64,000 bases of DNA from Achromobacter pestifer (GTDB lineage Bacteria > Pseudomonadota > Gammaproteobacteria > Burkholderiales > Burkholderiaceae_B): positions 434,001 to 498,000 of the forward strand of contig NZ_CADIJX010000002.1 of NCBI RefSeq assembly GCF_902859625.1. Direction: 5' to 3'. The stretch's first letter is position 1. Every line of letters starts with the position of its first letter. The notes beneath the pieces are model-generated. The model was not told the DNA's origin. It made no database searches and saw nothing but the letters and a program-made list of their open reading frames with translations. Of the stretch, positions 26,304-34,425 are shown one piece after another. The translations under genes and the position numbers were made by a program.

Positions 26304-27353
26304 ATGAACCTGCCTTTGACTGAAGACCAGCGCATGCTGCAAGACGCGGCCCAGCGCTTCCTGGCGCAACGCCATCCTGTCTCGGCCGCGCGTGGCGCGG
26401 CCATCCGGCCGGCGGATGCCCGGCTGGCCCTGTGGGGCGAACTCGCGGCGCAAGGCTGGCCCGCGCTGCTGGCGCCGGCGGCATTCGACGGCCTGGGCTT
26501 GGGCCTGCGTGAAGCCTGGATCGTGGCCGAGGCGGCCGGGCGGCATCTGTTGAGCCTGCCACTGGTGGCCAACATGGTTGTGCTGCCGACCTTGTGCGAA
26601 GCCGGCATCGATGGGCGGCCGGCGGACTGGGCGCGCACGATGATGGAAGGCGGCGCCTATTTTGCCGACGTCACGTTGTATCCGGACGGTTCAGCCTTTA
26701 TTGAAGGCGCTGGCGAAGGCGTGCCGGCGCTGGCTGTCAGCGCCGTTGGCCCCCAGACCTTGAGGCTGGAACGCTATGCGCCGGTGCCCGGCGCGGCGGG
26801 ACTGGACCCGACGATGGCGGTGGCGCGGGTGGCTCGGCCCGAATTGCAGGATCGTATCGACCTGAGCGTGGACGCCGGCACCTGGCGGCGGCTGCGCACG
26901 CGGCTGTCCCTGTTGCGCTCGGCCGAACTGCTGGGGGCGGCTTCGGCCGCGCTGGACATGGCGGCGGCCTATGCCCGCGAACGCCGCCAGTTTGACCGCG
27001 CCATCGGCGCCAACCAGGCGATCAAACATCGTCTGGCCGACGATTGGATGGCGCTGGATGACGCGCGCCTGGCTGGCACCGCGGCGGCATCCGCGCACGA
27101 TGCCGGGCAAGCGTCGGCGGATCGCGACAGCCTGTACGTGCCCTTGCTGGCCGTGGAAGGCGGCCGGCGTGCCGCCCAAAATGCCATCCAGACGCACGGC
27201 GCGATGGGCGTGACCTGGGAGTGCGACGCGCATCTGTACCTGAAGCGTGTGCTGCGGCTGGCGGCCAGCCTGCATGCCGAGGCGTCCAGCACGGAACTGC
27301 TTGAGCGCATCTGGGAAGGGGGCGCCCAGGGGGCGGCCGTGGCCATGGGCTAG
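26304..27353 (+). CDS. Acyl-CoA dehydrogenase family protein, small partner subunit
   Basis: A 349-residue acyl-CoA dehydrogenase homologue. LTEDQRMLQDAAQRFL opens the N-terminal helical domain, and AYARERRQFDRAIGANQAIKHRLAD is the flavin-contacting helix. The C-terminus (ASSTELLERIWEGG) does not carry the usual G-T-x-E-I-x-R block. It mirrors the short gene at 15750, again directly next to a full-length partner. I infer a heteromeric dehydrogenase. It is the last gene of the IclR-flanked operon. Confidence 0.85.
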   Translation: MNLPLTEDQRMLQDAAQRFLAQRHPVSAARGAAIRPADARLALWGELAAQGWPALLAPAAFDGLGLGLREAWIVAEAAGRHLLSLPLVANMVVLPTLCEAGIDGRPADWARTMMEGGAYFADVTLYPDGSAFIEGAGEGVPALAVSAVGPQTLRLERYAPVPGAAGLDPTMAVARVARPELQDRIDLSVDAGTWRRLRTRLSLLRSAELLGAASAALDMAAAYARERRQFDRAIGANQAIKHRLADDWMALDDARLAGTAAASAHDAGQASADRDSLYVPLLAVEGGRRAAQNAIQTHGAMGVTWECDAHLYLKRVLRLAASLHAEASSTELLERIWEGGAQGAAVAMG

Positions 27354-27403
27354 GGTGGGGCGGGTGGCCTGACGTTGGGCCGTGTCCGACCTACAATCCC
27401 GCC

Positions 27404-28174
27404 ATGAACAAATCGAACCTCCCCTCTGAACTGGACCAGCCGACGCTGTCCGAAGTGGACGGCGTCCGCTATCTGCACTTCAACACCGAATGGGTTCAGG
27501 GCGCCATGCGCATCAAGAATCCGTCGGAACTGGTGCTGGAATATACCGGCCAGATGATGGCCTGGCTGTTGTTCCTGGAACCGCCCAAGGAAGAGGCCGT
27601 GGGCATGCTGGGCCTGGGCGCCGGCTCGCTTGTGCGGTTCTGCGTGAAGCACACGCGCAGCCCCTTGTTGGCCGTGGAATGGAATCCGCGCGTGACGGCC
27701 GCCTGTCATATGTTCTTCCGCCTGCCGGGATCGAACCGGCTGGAAGTCGAACACGCGGACGCCGGCGTCTGGGTGGCCGACCCGATGAACGCGGGGCGTT
27801 GCCCGGTGCTGATGGTTGACCTGTACGATGCGTCGGCGCAAGGGCCGGTGCGCGATAGCGTGAAGTTCTATCGCGACTGCCGCCGCGTGCTGGGCGATGT
27901 CGGGGTGTTGGCCGTCAATCTGTTCGGCCGCCACGAGAGCTTCGGCAAGAACATCGACAACATGTCCAAGGCGTTTGACGACCGCGTGCTGCTGCTGCCC
28001 GAAGTCGACGCGGGCAACCAGATCGTGCTGGCCTTTTCGGGGCCACGCCTGGCGGTCACGCCGGCCGAGCTGCTGGCGCGCGCCGAGGTCGTGGAATCCA
28101 AATATGGCCTGCCGGCTCGCCGCTGGGCGCGGGCGCTGACCCGCCACGCCGTGGACGGCGTTCTGCATTTCTAA
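27404..28174 (+). CDS. Spermidine-synthase-fold methyltransferase-like protein
   Basis: A 256-residue protein with the Rossmann core of spermidine synthase-like proteins. GMLGLGAGSLVRFC is the glycine-rich loop, LLAVEWNP the acidic residue after strand 2, and LMVDLYDASAQGP the position of the aminopropyltransferase DxxD-like loop. It is shorter than SpeE and lacks an obvious putrescine site, so methyltransferase or orphan function is possible. It is monocistronic, with no polyamine gene adjacent, although a polyamine cluster lies at 54.5-61.2 kb. Confidence 0.7.
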   Translation: MNKSNLPSELDQPTLSEVDGVRYLHFNTEWVQGAMRIKNPSELVLEYTGQMMAWLLFLEPPKEEAVGMLGLGAGSLVRFCVKHTRSPLLAVEWNPRVTAACHMFFRLPGSNRLEVEHADAGVWVADPMNAGRCPVLMVDLYDASAQGPVRDSVKFYRDCRRVLGDVGVLAVNLFGRHESFGKNIDNMSKAFDDRVLLLPEVDAGNQIVLAFSGPRLAVTPAELLARAEVVESKYGLPARRWARALTRHAVDGVLHF

Positions 28175-28200
28175 GTCCTGGGTGCATTAGGGTAGTCACG

Positions 28201-28229
28201 GGGCGGAAGGGGTTTCCCTTTTTCCGCCC
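28201..28229 (+). terminator. Hairpin after the spermidine-synthase-like gene
   Basis: GGGCGGAA and TTCCGCCC form an 8-bp stem 26 bases after the stop. Only short T runs occur, within the loop arm, so termination strength is uncertain. Confidence 0.4.
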
Positions 28230-28249
28230 TGGGATCTATGATGGGTTTG

Positions 28250-28263
28250 TTCATAATTATGAA
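28250..28263. promoter_or_regulatory. Perfect 14-bp palindrome upstream of the malonate operon
   Basis: TTCATAATTATGAA is self-complementary over all 14 bases. It sits 27 bp before the GntR-type regulator start. This is the expected place and size for an operator of the autoregulated FadR/FCD-type repressor encoded by the next gene. Confidence 0.6.
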
Positions 28264-28290
28264 TTACGGTGAAGTCAAAACCGTTTCCCC

Positions 28291-29043
28291 ATGAGCCAAC
28301 CCATCGTTCGCCAAGCCCTGTACCTGGAAGTCGCGGATCGGCTGCGCGCCATGATCCATGCGCGCGCGCTGACCAACGGCGAATGGATCGACGAATTGCG
28401 TCTGGCGGGCGAACTGGGCATTTCCCGCACGCCGCTGCGCGAAGCCCTGAAGGTGCTGGCCACCGAAGGGCTGGTGCGGCTGGAGCCGCGGCGCGGCTGC
28501 TTCGTCAACGAGTTGTCCACCCAAGACCTGGAAGACATCTTTCCCCTGATGGCCATGCTGGAAGGGCGCTGCGCATTCGAGGCCGCGCGCAAGGCCAGCG
28601 ACGAGGAACTCGCCGCGCTGGAGCCCTTGCACGCCGAATTGGCGGGCCACGCCGAAGCGGGCCGCATCGATGCCTATTACCAGACCAACTACCTGATCCA
28701 TGAGGCCGTGCAGGCCTTGTCCGGGAACCAGTGGTTGAACGACATGGTGGGCAATCTGCGCAAGGTGCTCAGCCTGTCGCGGCACCGCAGCCTGGCCCGG
28801 CCCGGGCGCATCGAACAGTCCTGCGCCGAGCATCTGGCCATTTTCGCCGCCCTGAAGGCGCATGACAGCAACGCCGCGCAAGCGCTGGCGCACACCCATT
28901 TGATGCGGCAGCTGGAAGCGCTGCGCGCATTGGCCAATGAAGACGCCGCCGATCCGGCGTTATCCGATCCCATCGTCATCCAGGAGCCCATCCATGTCCG
29001 TACCCGCCAATCTCGCGCCCGCGCGGGGCGCACGCACGCCTGA
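28291..29043 (+). CDS. GntR-family (FCD) regulator of the malonate operon
   Basis: A 250-residue GntR regulator. The winged helix is at about 10-75 (ELRLAGELGISRTPLREALKVLATEGLV), and an all-helical FCD ligand domain spans about 80-220. The gene directly leads malonyl-CoA decarboxylase and malonyl-CoA synthetase, the same context as MatR in rhizobia, so malonate is the likely effector. Its last 50 bases overlap the start of the decarboxylase gene in another frame. The C-terminal 25 residues, inside the overlap, are basic and probably disordered. Confidence 0.85.
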   Translation: MSQPIVRQALYLEVADRLRAMIHARALTNGEWIDELRLAGELGISRTPLREALKVLATEGLVRLEPRRGCFVNELSTQDLEDIFPLMAMLEGRCAFEAARKASDEELAALEPLHAELAGHAEAGRIDAYYQTNYLIHEAVQALSGNQWLNDMVGNLRKVLSLSRHRSLARPGRIEQSCAEHLAIFAALKAHDSNAAQALAHTHLMRQLEALRALANEDAADPALSDPIVIQEPIHVRTRQSRARAGRTHA

Positions 29044-30310
29044 GCCCGACAACGAGGCCATCGACGCCGCCTCGGCCGCTGAGGGGTCCAGCCTGATCAC
29101 GCGGCTGGGCCGGTTGTGGGAACGGGGGCGCTTGCCCAGTGAATCCGACGTGCGGCGCCTGTTCGAGGCGCGGCTGACCGATGTGGCCGCGAACAAGCTG
29201 GCTCGCCGCTGGTGCGAACAATACAGCGCGGCCGACAGCAAGGACCGCCGCTTGATGCTGGCTGCGCTGGCGCAAGTGCGCGCCACCTATGCCAACGACG
29301 GCGGCGAGGGCGCACGCCTGTTCAAACGCTTCAATGCTCAGCCGCAAGGCCTGCGTTTCCTGGTGGACCTGCGCGCCGACATGCAGCGTTGGCGCAAGCA
29401 GGTGGCGGGCATCCAGAGCCTGGACAAGGAACTGGAAGGCCAGTTGTCGGCGTGGTTCGATGTGGGTTTGCTGGAGCTGCGCCCGCTGACCTGGGATTCG
29501 CCGGCCTCACTCTTGGAAAAGCTGATCCTCTACGAAGCCGTGCACGAAATCACCTCGTGGGATGACCTGCGCCGCCGCGTGTCGCCTGATCGGCGCTGCT
29601 ATGCCTACTTCCATCCGCAGATGCCGGGCGTGCCGTTGATCTTTGTGGAAGTGGCGTTTGCCAGCCAGATGGCCGACAACGTGCAGGTGTTGCTGGACAG
29701 CACTTTGCCGCCGCAGGACCTGGACAAGGCGCGCTGGGCGATCTTCTATTCCATCTCGAACACGCAACCTGGCCTGAAGGGCATCAGCTTCGGCAACTTC
29801 CTGCTGAAGCGAGTCGTCGAGCAACTGCTGGAAGAATTGCCCAAGCTGAAGGCGTTTGCCACCTTGTCCCCGATCCCTGGCTTCTCGGATTGGTTGGGCA
29901 AGCTGGATGCCGCGGCCGTCGAGGCCATCGTGCGCGATGACAAGGCGCGCGCCAAGGAGCGCCAGCGCGAAGGCGTGCCCGACGGGCAGCGCTGGGTGTC
30001 GCGGCTGGCCAAGGCGGCGCAAGGCAGCACCTCAGACGTCGTCAAGCGTGCCGGCTTCCGTCTGGCTGCCAGCTATTTGCAGACCATGAAGAACAGCTTG
30101 CCGCTGGATGCCGTGGCCCGCTTTCACCTGGGCAACGGCGCGCGCATCGAACGCCTGAACTGGGCGGCAGATACGTCCCAGAAAGGCTTGAAGCAGTCTT
30201 GCGGACTGATGGTGAACTATCTGTACGACCTGGATGAACTGGACACGAATCTGGCGAAGCTGGGCGAGGGCAAGCCGCAGGTCAGCCGAAGCGTGGGGCG
30301 CGCGGTCTGA
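28994..30310 (+). CDS. matA: Malonyl-CoA decarboxylase
   Basis: A 438-residue malonyl-CoA decarboxylase. The N-terminal four-helix part spans about 1-130. The GNAT-like catalytic domain contains YFHPQMPGVPLIFVEVAF, FYSISNTQPGLKGISFGNFL and FATLSPIPGF, the family's most conserved stretches, including the His and Ser of the active site. It converts malonyl-CoA to acetyl-CoA and CO2. The start is the ATG with AGGAG 7 bases upstream, inside the GntR gene; a longer frame from 28937 would add a non-conserved Pro/Ser-rich leader. Confidence 0.93.
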   Translation: MSVPANLAPARGARTPEPDNEAIDAASAAEGSSLITRLGRLWERGRLPSESDVRRLFEARLTDVAANKLARRWCEQYSAADSKDRRLMLAALAQVRATYANDGGEGARLFKRFNAQPQGLRFLVDLRADMQRWRKQVAGIQSLDKELEGQLSAWFDVGLLELRPLTWDSPASLLEKLILYEAVHEITSWDDLRRRVSPDRRCYAYFHPQMPGVPLIFVEVAFASQMADNVQVLLDSTLPPQDLDKARWAIFYSISNTQPGLKGISFGNFLLKRVVEQLLEELPKLKAFATLSPIPGFSDWLGKLDAAAVEAIVRDDKARAKERQREGVPDGQRWVSRLAKAAQGSTSDVVKRAGFRLAASYLQTMKNSLPLDAVARFHLGNGARIERLNWAADTSQKGLKQSCGLMVNYLYDLDELDTNLAKLGEGKPQVSRSVGRAV

Positions 30311-30375
30311 TGAAGCCTGCCGGCACAAGGTAGGCCGGACAGGGAAACCATAAGAACGACAGGGCAGGAGGGGAC

Positions 30376-31167
30376 ATGACGCAAGACGTGGCTGGCCGTG
30401 TGCGGCTGGAACGCGAAGGGCATTTGGCCTGGGTGACGCTATCGCATCCGGGCCGCTTGAATGCGATCACCGTGGGCATGTGGCGTGAACTGCAAGACGT
30501 GTTCACGCAGATCGGCGCCGACGATACCGTGCGCTGCGTGATCGTGCGCGGTGAAGGCGGCAACTTCGCCGCCGGCGCCGATATCCGGGAGTTTCCCGTC
30601 GAACGGGCCGACATGGCCGGCGTGCAACGCTATCACCGGGAGATCCTGGCGCCCGCCTTGCAGGCCGTGGCGGCGTGCCCGCAGCCCGTGATCGCGCAGA
30701 TCGACGGCGTATGCGTGGGCGGCGGAATGGAAATCGCCAGCCAGTGCGACGTGCGCATCGCCGGTGCGTCGGCGCGTTTCGGCGTGCCGATCAACCGCCT
30801 GGGCTTTCCCATGGCGCCCGATGAAATGCGGGGCCTGCTGGCGCTGGTCGGCCGTGCCGCCACATTGGCCATCTTGCTGGAAGGCCGTGTGTTCGATGCC
30901 CAAGAGGCGCGTAGTCTCGGCCTGCTGACCCGCGTGGTCGCGGATGATCAGGTGGCCGCCGCCGTGCGCCGCAGCGCCGACCGCATCGCTCAGGGGGCGC
31001 CGTTGGCCGCCCGCATCAATAAACGCTTGTCCGCAAGGCTGACCCAAGGCGGCGCCTTGACCGAGGACGAGTACCAGGATTATTTCTCGTATGCCGAAAG
31101 CCGGGACCACAAGGAAGGCGTGCGCGCTTTCCTGGCCGGCGTCGACCCTTCCTTTTCCGGAGACTGA
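30376..31167 (+). CDS. Crotonase-family enoyl-CoA hydratase/isomerase
   Basis: A 263-residue crotonase. FAAGADIREF and GVCVGGGMEIASQCDVRIA are the CoA/oxyanion blocks, and the first hydratase Glu is present (GGGME). The second is replaced (FGVPINRLG instead of a PE pair). AGGAGG precedes the ATG. It lies between matA and matB, 5 bases before the latter, so it belongs to the malonate operon. Simple malonate catabolism needs no crotonase; a role on substituted malonyl-CoA or on another acid is possible. Confidence 0.83.
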   Translation: MTQDVAGRVRLEREGHLAWVTLSHPGRLNAITVGMWRELQDVFTQIGADDTVRCVIVRGEGGNFAAGADIREFPVERADMAGVQRYHREILAPALQAVAACPQPVIAQIDGVCVGGGMEIASQCDVRIAGASARFGVPINRLGFPMAPDEMRGLLALVGRAATLAILLEGRVFDAQEARSLGLLTRVVADDQVAAAVRRSADRIAQGAPLAARINKRLSARLTQGGALTEDEYQDYFSYAESRDHKEGVRAFLAGVDPSFSGD

Positions 31168-31172
31168 CCAAG

Positions 31173-32714
31173 GTGAGCAACGCCAACCTCTATGCCGTCC
31201 TGCAAGGCGGCTTTCCCAAAGATCGCAGCAAAGTCGCGCTGGAAACGCCCGACCTGGAATACACGTGGGATGACATCGACCGCGCCACGGCGTGCCTGGC
31301 CAATCTGCTGACGTCGTTGAAGCTGCCGGCGGGTGCGCGCGTGGCGGTTCAGGTTGAAAAGTCGCCGGAAGCGCTGTTGCTGTACCTGGCCACGTTGCGC
31401 GCCGGGCTGGTGTATCTGCCGCTGAACACCGCCTACCGCGAATCCGAGATCGAGTACTTCCTGGGCAACGCCGAGCCCGCCGTGGTGGTTTGCGCCAGCA
31501 AGAACCTGGATTGGGTGCAGCGCGCCGCCGACAAGGCCGGTTGCGCGCACGTCTACACGCTGGACGAGGACCGTACGGGCACGCTGTTGGCCGCGGCGGG
31601 TGGCTTGCCGCAGACCTTCAAGACGGTGAGCCGCAAGCCCGACGACCTGGCCGCCATCCTGTATACGTCCGGCACCACTGGGCGTAGCAAGGGTGCGATG
31701 CTGTCGCACGGCAATCTGGCCGCCAACGCGCAGGTTCTGCATGAATACTGGGGCTGGCGCCAGGATGACGTCTTGCTGCACATGCTGCCGATCTTCCACG
31801 TACATGGCTTGTTCGTTGCGTCGCACGGGGCCTTGCTGGCCGGCGCCAAGATGATCTGGCTGCCCAAGCTGGACGCCGACCAGGCACTGCGTTACCTGCC
31901 ACAAAGCACGGTGATGATGGGCGTGCCGACGTATTACGTGCGCCTGCTGGCGGACCCGCGTTTCGACCGCGATGCCTGCGCCAACATGCGCCTGTTCATT
32001 TCGGGGTCGGCACCGTTGTTGGCCGAGACCTTCTCTGACTTCCAGAAGCGCAGCGGGCACGCGATCCTGGAACGCTACGGCATGAGCGAAACCGTCATGC
32101 TGACGTCCAACCCCTACGATGCCAAGCTGGGCGAGCGCCTGGCTGGCACGGTGGGCCGCGCGCTGCCGGGTGTGCAAGTGCGCGTGGTGGACGATACCGG
32201 CATCGCGCTGGCACCGGGCGAGATCGGCAACGTGCAGGTGCGCGGGCCCAACGTGTTCTCGGGCTACTGGCGCATGCCGGAAAAAACCCGCGAGGAATTC
32301 ACGGAAGACGGCTGGTTCAAGACGGGCGACGTGGGCCGCTGGGGCGGGGAATCCGCCGGGCGAGACGTGCCGGCCGACTATCTGTCCATCGTGGGCCGCA
32401 GCAAGGACTTGATTATTTCTGGTGGCTTCAACGTCTACCCGAAAGAGATCGAGACCCTGATCGACGACATGCCCGGCGTGGCGGAATCGGCGGTGATTGG
32501 TGTGCCGCATGCGGACTTCGGCGAGGCCGTGGTGGCCGTGGTCGTGCCCAAGGACGGCGTGTCGCTGGACGCGGCAGCGATGCAGCTTGAATTGAAGTCG
32601 CGCATTGCGAATTTCAAGGTGCCAAAGCGCGTGCATATCATCGAGCAGTTGCCGCGAAACACCATGGGCAAGGTGCAGAAGAACGTGCTGCGTGAAACCT
32701 ACAAGGCACTTTGA
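31173..32714 (+). CDS. matB: Malonyl-CoA synthetase (malonate-CoA ligase)
   Basis: A 513-residue ANL ligase that closely resembles MatB/ACSF3. The ATP motif YTSGTTGRSKG is at about 163-173, ERYGMSETVMLTSNPYDAKLG includes residues typical of malonate binding, and the end carries PRNTMGKVQKNVLR with the adenylation Lys. It makes malonyl-CoA from malonate, ATP and CoA, feeding the decarboxylase. The start is GTG, 5 bases after the crotonase stop, with AAGG before it. A terminator follows at 32725. Confidence 0.92.
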   Translation: MSNANLYAVLQGGFPKDRSKVALETPDLEYTWDDIDRATACLANLLTSLKLPAGARVAVQVEKSPEALLLYLATLRAGLVYLPLNTAYRESEIEYFLGNAEPAVVVCASKNLDWVQRAADKAGCAHVYTLDEDRTGTLLAAAGGLPQTFKTVSRKPDDLAAILYTSGTTGRSKGAMLSHGNLAANAQVLHEYWGWRQDDVLLHMLPIFHVHGLFVASHGALLAGAKMIWLPKLDADQALRYLPQSTVMMGVPTYYVRLLADPRFDRDACANMRLFISGSAPLLAETFSDFQKRSGHAILERYGMSETVMLTSNPYDAKLGERLAGTVGRALPGVQVRVVDDTGIALAPGEIGNVQVRGPNVFSGYWRMPEKTREEFTEDGWFKTGDVGRWGGESAGRDVPADYLSIVGRSKDLIISGGFNVYPKEIETLIDDMPGVAESAVIGVPHADFGEAVVAVVVPKDGVSLDAAAMQLELKSRIANFKVPKRVHIIEQLPRNTMGKVQKNVLRETYKAL

Positions 32715-32724
32715 CGCCATCCAG

Positions 32725-32754
32725 AATGCCGGTCTCATGGGGCCGGCATTTTTT
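32725..32754 (+). terminator. Rho-independent terminator after matB
   Basis: AATGCCGG and CCGGCATT form an 8-bp stem followed by TTTTTT. It separates matB from the Bug receptor gene, so the receptor may depend on read-through or its own promoter. Confidence 0.88.
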
Positions 32755-32874
32755 ATCCAAGGAGGTCATCCCCCTACAACGTCATGCCGTTCTGGCAGCT
32801 TCATTCCATAAGAATTTCAAGAGACGAGACGCACAAAATCGCGCCGTCCCCAAGATGCAGCAAGAGGAGACAAT

Positions 32875-33846
32875 ATGAGATATCGCACGACAGCCGCGGC
32901 CTTATTCGCCGTGGCAGCCCTGGGTTTCGGCGGCACGGCCGCTGCGCAATGGCCCGAGCGCCCCATCACGCTGATCGTCCCGTTCCCCGCAGGCGGGGGC
33001 ACGGATACCTTCGCCCGTCCGCTGGCCCAGCAACTGACCATGCAGTTGGGGCAGACGGTCGTGATCGACAACAAGGGTGGCGCCGGCGGCACGGTGGGCG
33101 CAGGCGTGGCCGCCAAGGCCCGGCCCGATGGCTACACGTTCTTCATGGGCGGCGCGCACCATGCGCTGGCTCCATCGTTGTACAAGAGCCTGAACTACAA
33201 CATCCAGAAGGACTTCGTGCCGGTTGCCCTGGTGGCGCAGCCGCCGCAGGTGGTGGTCATCAACGCCAGCAAACTGCCGGTGAAGACCTTGCAGGAATTC
33301 ATCGACTACGCCAAGAAGCATCCGGGCGAAATCAACTATGGCACGGCCGGTAAGGGCAGCACGCACCACCTGGCCGGCGAGCTATTCGCCATGCAGACCG
33401 GGATCAAGCTGGTGGACGTGCCCTACCAAGGCGCGGGTCCGATGCTATCGGCCCTGATCGGAGGCCAGGTGGATTTGGCCTTTGATGGGTTGGGTTCGTC
33501 TTCGGGTCACATTCGAGCGGGTGTGATCAAGCCTCTTGCGGTGGCCGCCAGCGAGCGTTCGGCATCGTTACCCGATGTGCCCACCGCTGCCGAGGCGGGG
33601 GTGCCCAATTACGTTGTGTCGACCTGGTACGCCATCTGGGCGCCAGCGGGCACACCGAAAGAGGCGGTCGACAAAATGGCCGTCGAAATCACCAAGGCGT
33701 TGAATACGCCGAAGATCAAGGAAACCTGGGCCGGCAACGGATCGTCGGTACCCACGCTGACGGGCGCGGATTTTGGAAAATTCGTCGACAGCGAGGTGGA
33801 TCGCTGGGCCAAAGTGGTCAAGGATTCCGGCGTGAAGCTGGATTGA
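32875..33846 (+). CDS. Bug-family periplasmic receptor, likely for malonate-type acid
   Basis: A 323-residue Bug receptor. The signal peptide ends near GTAAAQ (about 24), followed by WPERPITLIVPFPAGGGTD, then VIDNKGGAGG and RPDGYTFFMGG. AGGAGA lies 7 bases before the ATG. It occupies the place of the membrane carrier matC of rhizobial mat operons, though after a terminator. Malonate binding is an inference from position. Confidence 0.88.
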   Translation: MRYRTTAAALFAVAALGFGGTAAAQWPERPITLIVPFPAGGGTDTFARPLAQQLTMQLGQTVVIDNKGGAGGTVGAGVAAKARPDGYTFFMGGAHHALAPSLYKSLNYNIQKDFVPVALVAQPPQVVVINASKLPVKTLQEFIDYAKKHPGEINYGTAGKGSTHHLAGELFAMQTGIKLVDVPYQGAGPMLSALIGGQVDLAFDGLGSSSGHIRAGVIKPLAVAASERSASLPDVPTAAEAGVPNYVVSTWYAIWAPAGTPKEAVDKMAVEITKALNTPKIKETWAGNGSSVPTLTGADFGKFVDSEVDRWAKVVKDSGVKLD

Positions 33847-33876
33847 TGCACTCGCGGATCGGATTTCAATTACTAT

Positions 33877-33891
33877 TGATAATCGTTATCA
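33877..33891 (+). promoter_or_regulatory. Fur box upstream of fecI-like gene
   Basis: TGATAATCGTTATCA is a 7-1-7 Fur site with a single departure from symmetry. It lies 33 bp before the ATG of the ECF sigma gene. Iron-replete repression of the sigma/anti-sigma/receptor module is expected. Confidence 0.85.
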
Positions 33892-33924
33892 TTGGTAAGT
33901 TTGTCTTCCGATCCGTCGAATGCC

Positions 33925-34425
33925 ATGAATCAGAGCGGTTCCCCAGCCCCCATCGAGGGGCTCTACATCCAGCATCAATCGTGGCTGCGTGATTGGCTGC
34001 GCAGAAAGACAGGGTGCCCGTTCGACGCGGCCGACCTGACCCACGATACCTATCTGAAAGTGCTGGTGCGCGACGACGACGCGCGGGTCTTGCGCGAGCC
34101 GCGCGCCTATCTGACGACGATTGCGCACGGACTGATGGTCAATCTGTTCCGGCGGCGCGACATAGAACGCGCTTATCTGGACAGCTTGGCGCTGGTCGAG
34201 GACGCGGCGGCGCCGTCACCCGAGCGGCGTGCCCTGGCGCTGGAGGCGCTGATCGAGATCGACCGCCTGCTTGACGGCTTGCCGTCCAAGGTGCGCAGGG
34301 CGTTCCTGCTGGCACAGCTGGAAGGGCTGCGCCACGGCGAGATCGCCGAACGCATGCAGGTGTCCGTCAGTTCGGTGCGCCAGTATCTGGCCCGCGCCAT
34401 GCAGCACTGCCTGGCGGCCTGGTGA
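33925..34425 (+). CDS. FecI-family ECF sigma factor
   Basis: A 166-residue ECF sigma factor. Region 2 is at about 10-80 (LTHDTYLKVL, then RAYLTTIAHGLMVNLFRRRDIERAY), and region 4 at about 110-165 (AFLLAQLEGLRHGEIAERMQVSVSSVRQYL). The ATG is chosen because the longer frame starts at a TTG inside the Fur box. It overlaps the fecR-like gene by 4 bases. It should direct RNA polymerase to the receptor gene at 35466 when the cognate ferric siderophore is bound. Confidence 0.93.
   Translation: MNQSGSPAPIEGLYIQHQSWLRDWLRRKTGCPFDAADLTHDTYLKVLVRDDDARVLREPRAYLTTIAHGLMVNLFRRRDIERAYLDSLALVEDAAAPSPERRALALEALIEIDRLLDGLPSKVRRAFLLAQLEGLRHGEIAERMQVSVSSVRQYLARAMQHCLAAW

Noticed and set aside
31080-32738. 552-codon minus-strand frame opposite matB
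   Set aside because: No domain character and fully covered by the well-supported malonyl-CoA synthetase.
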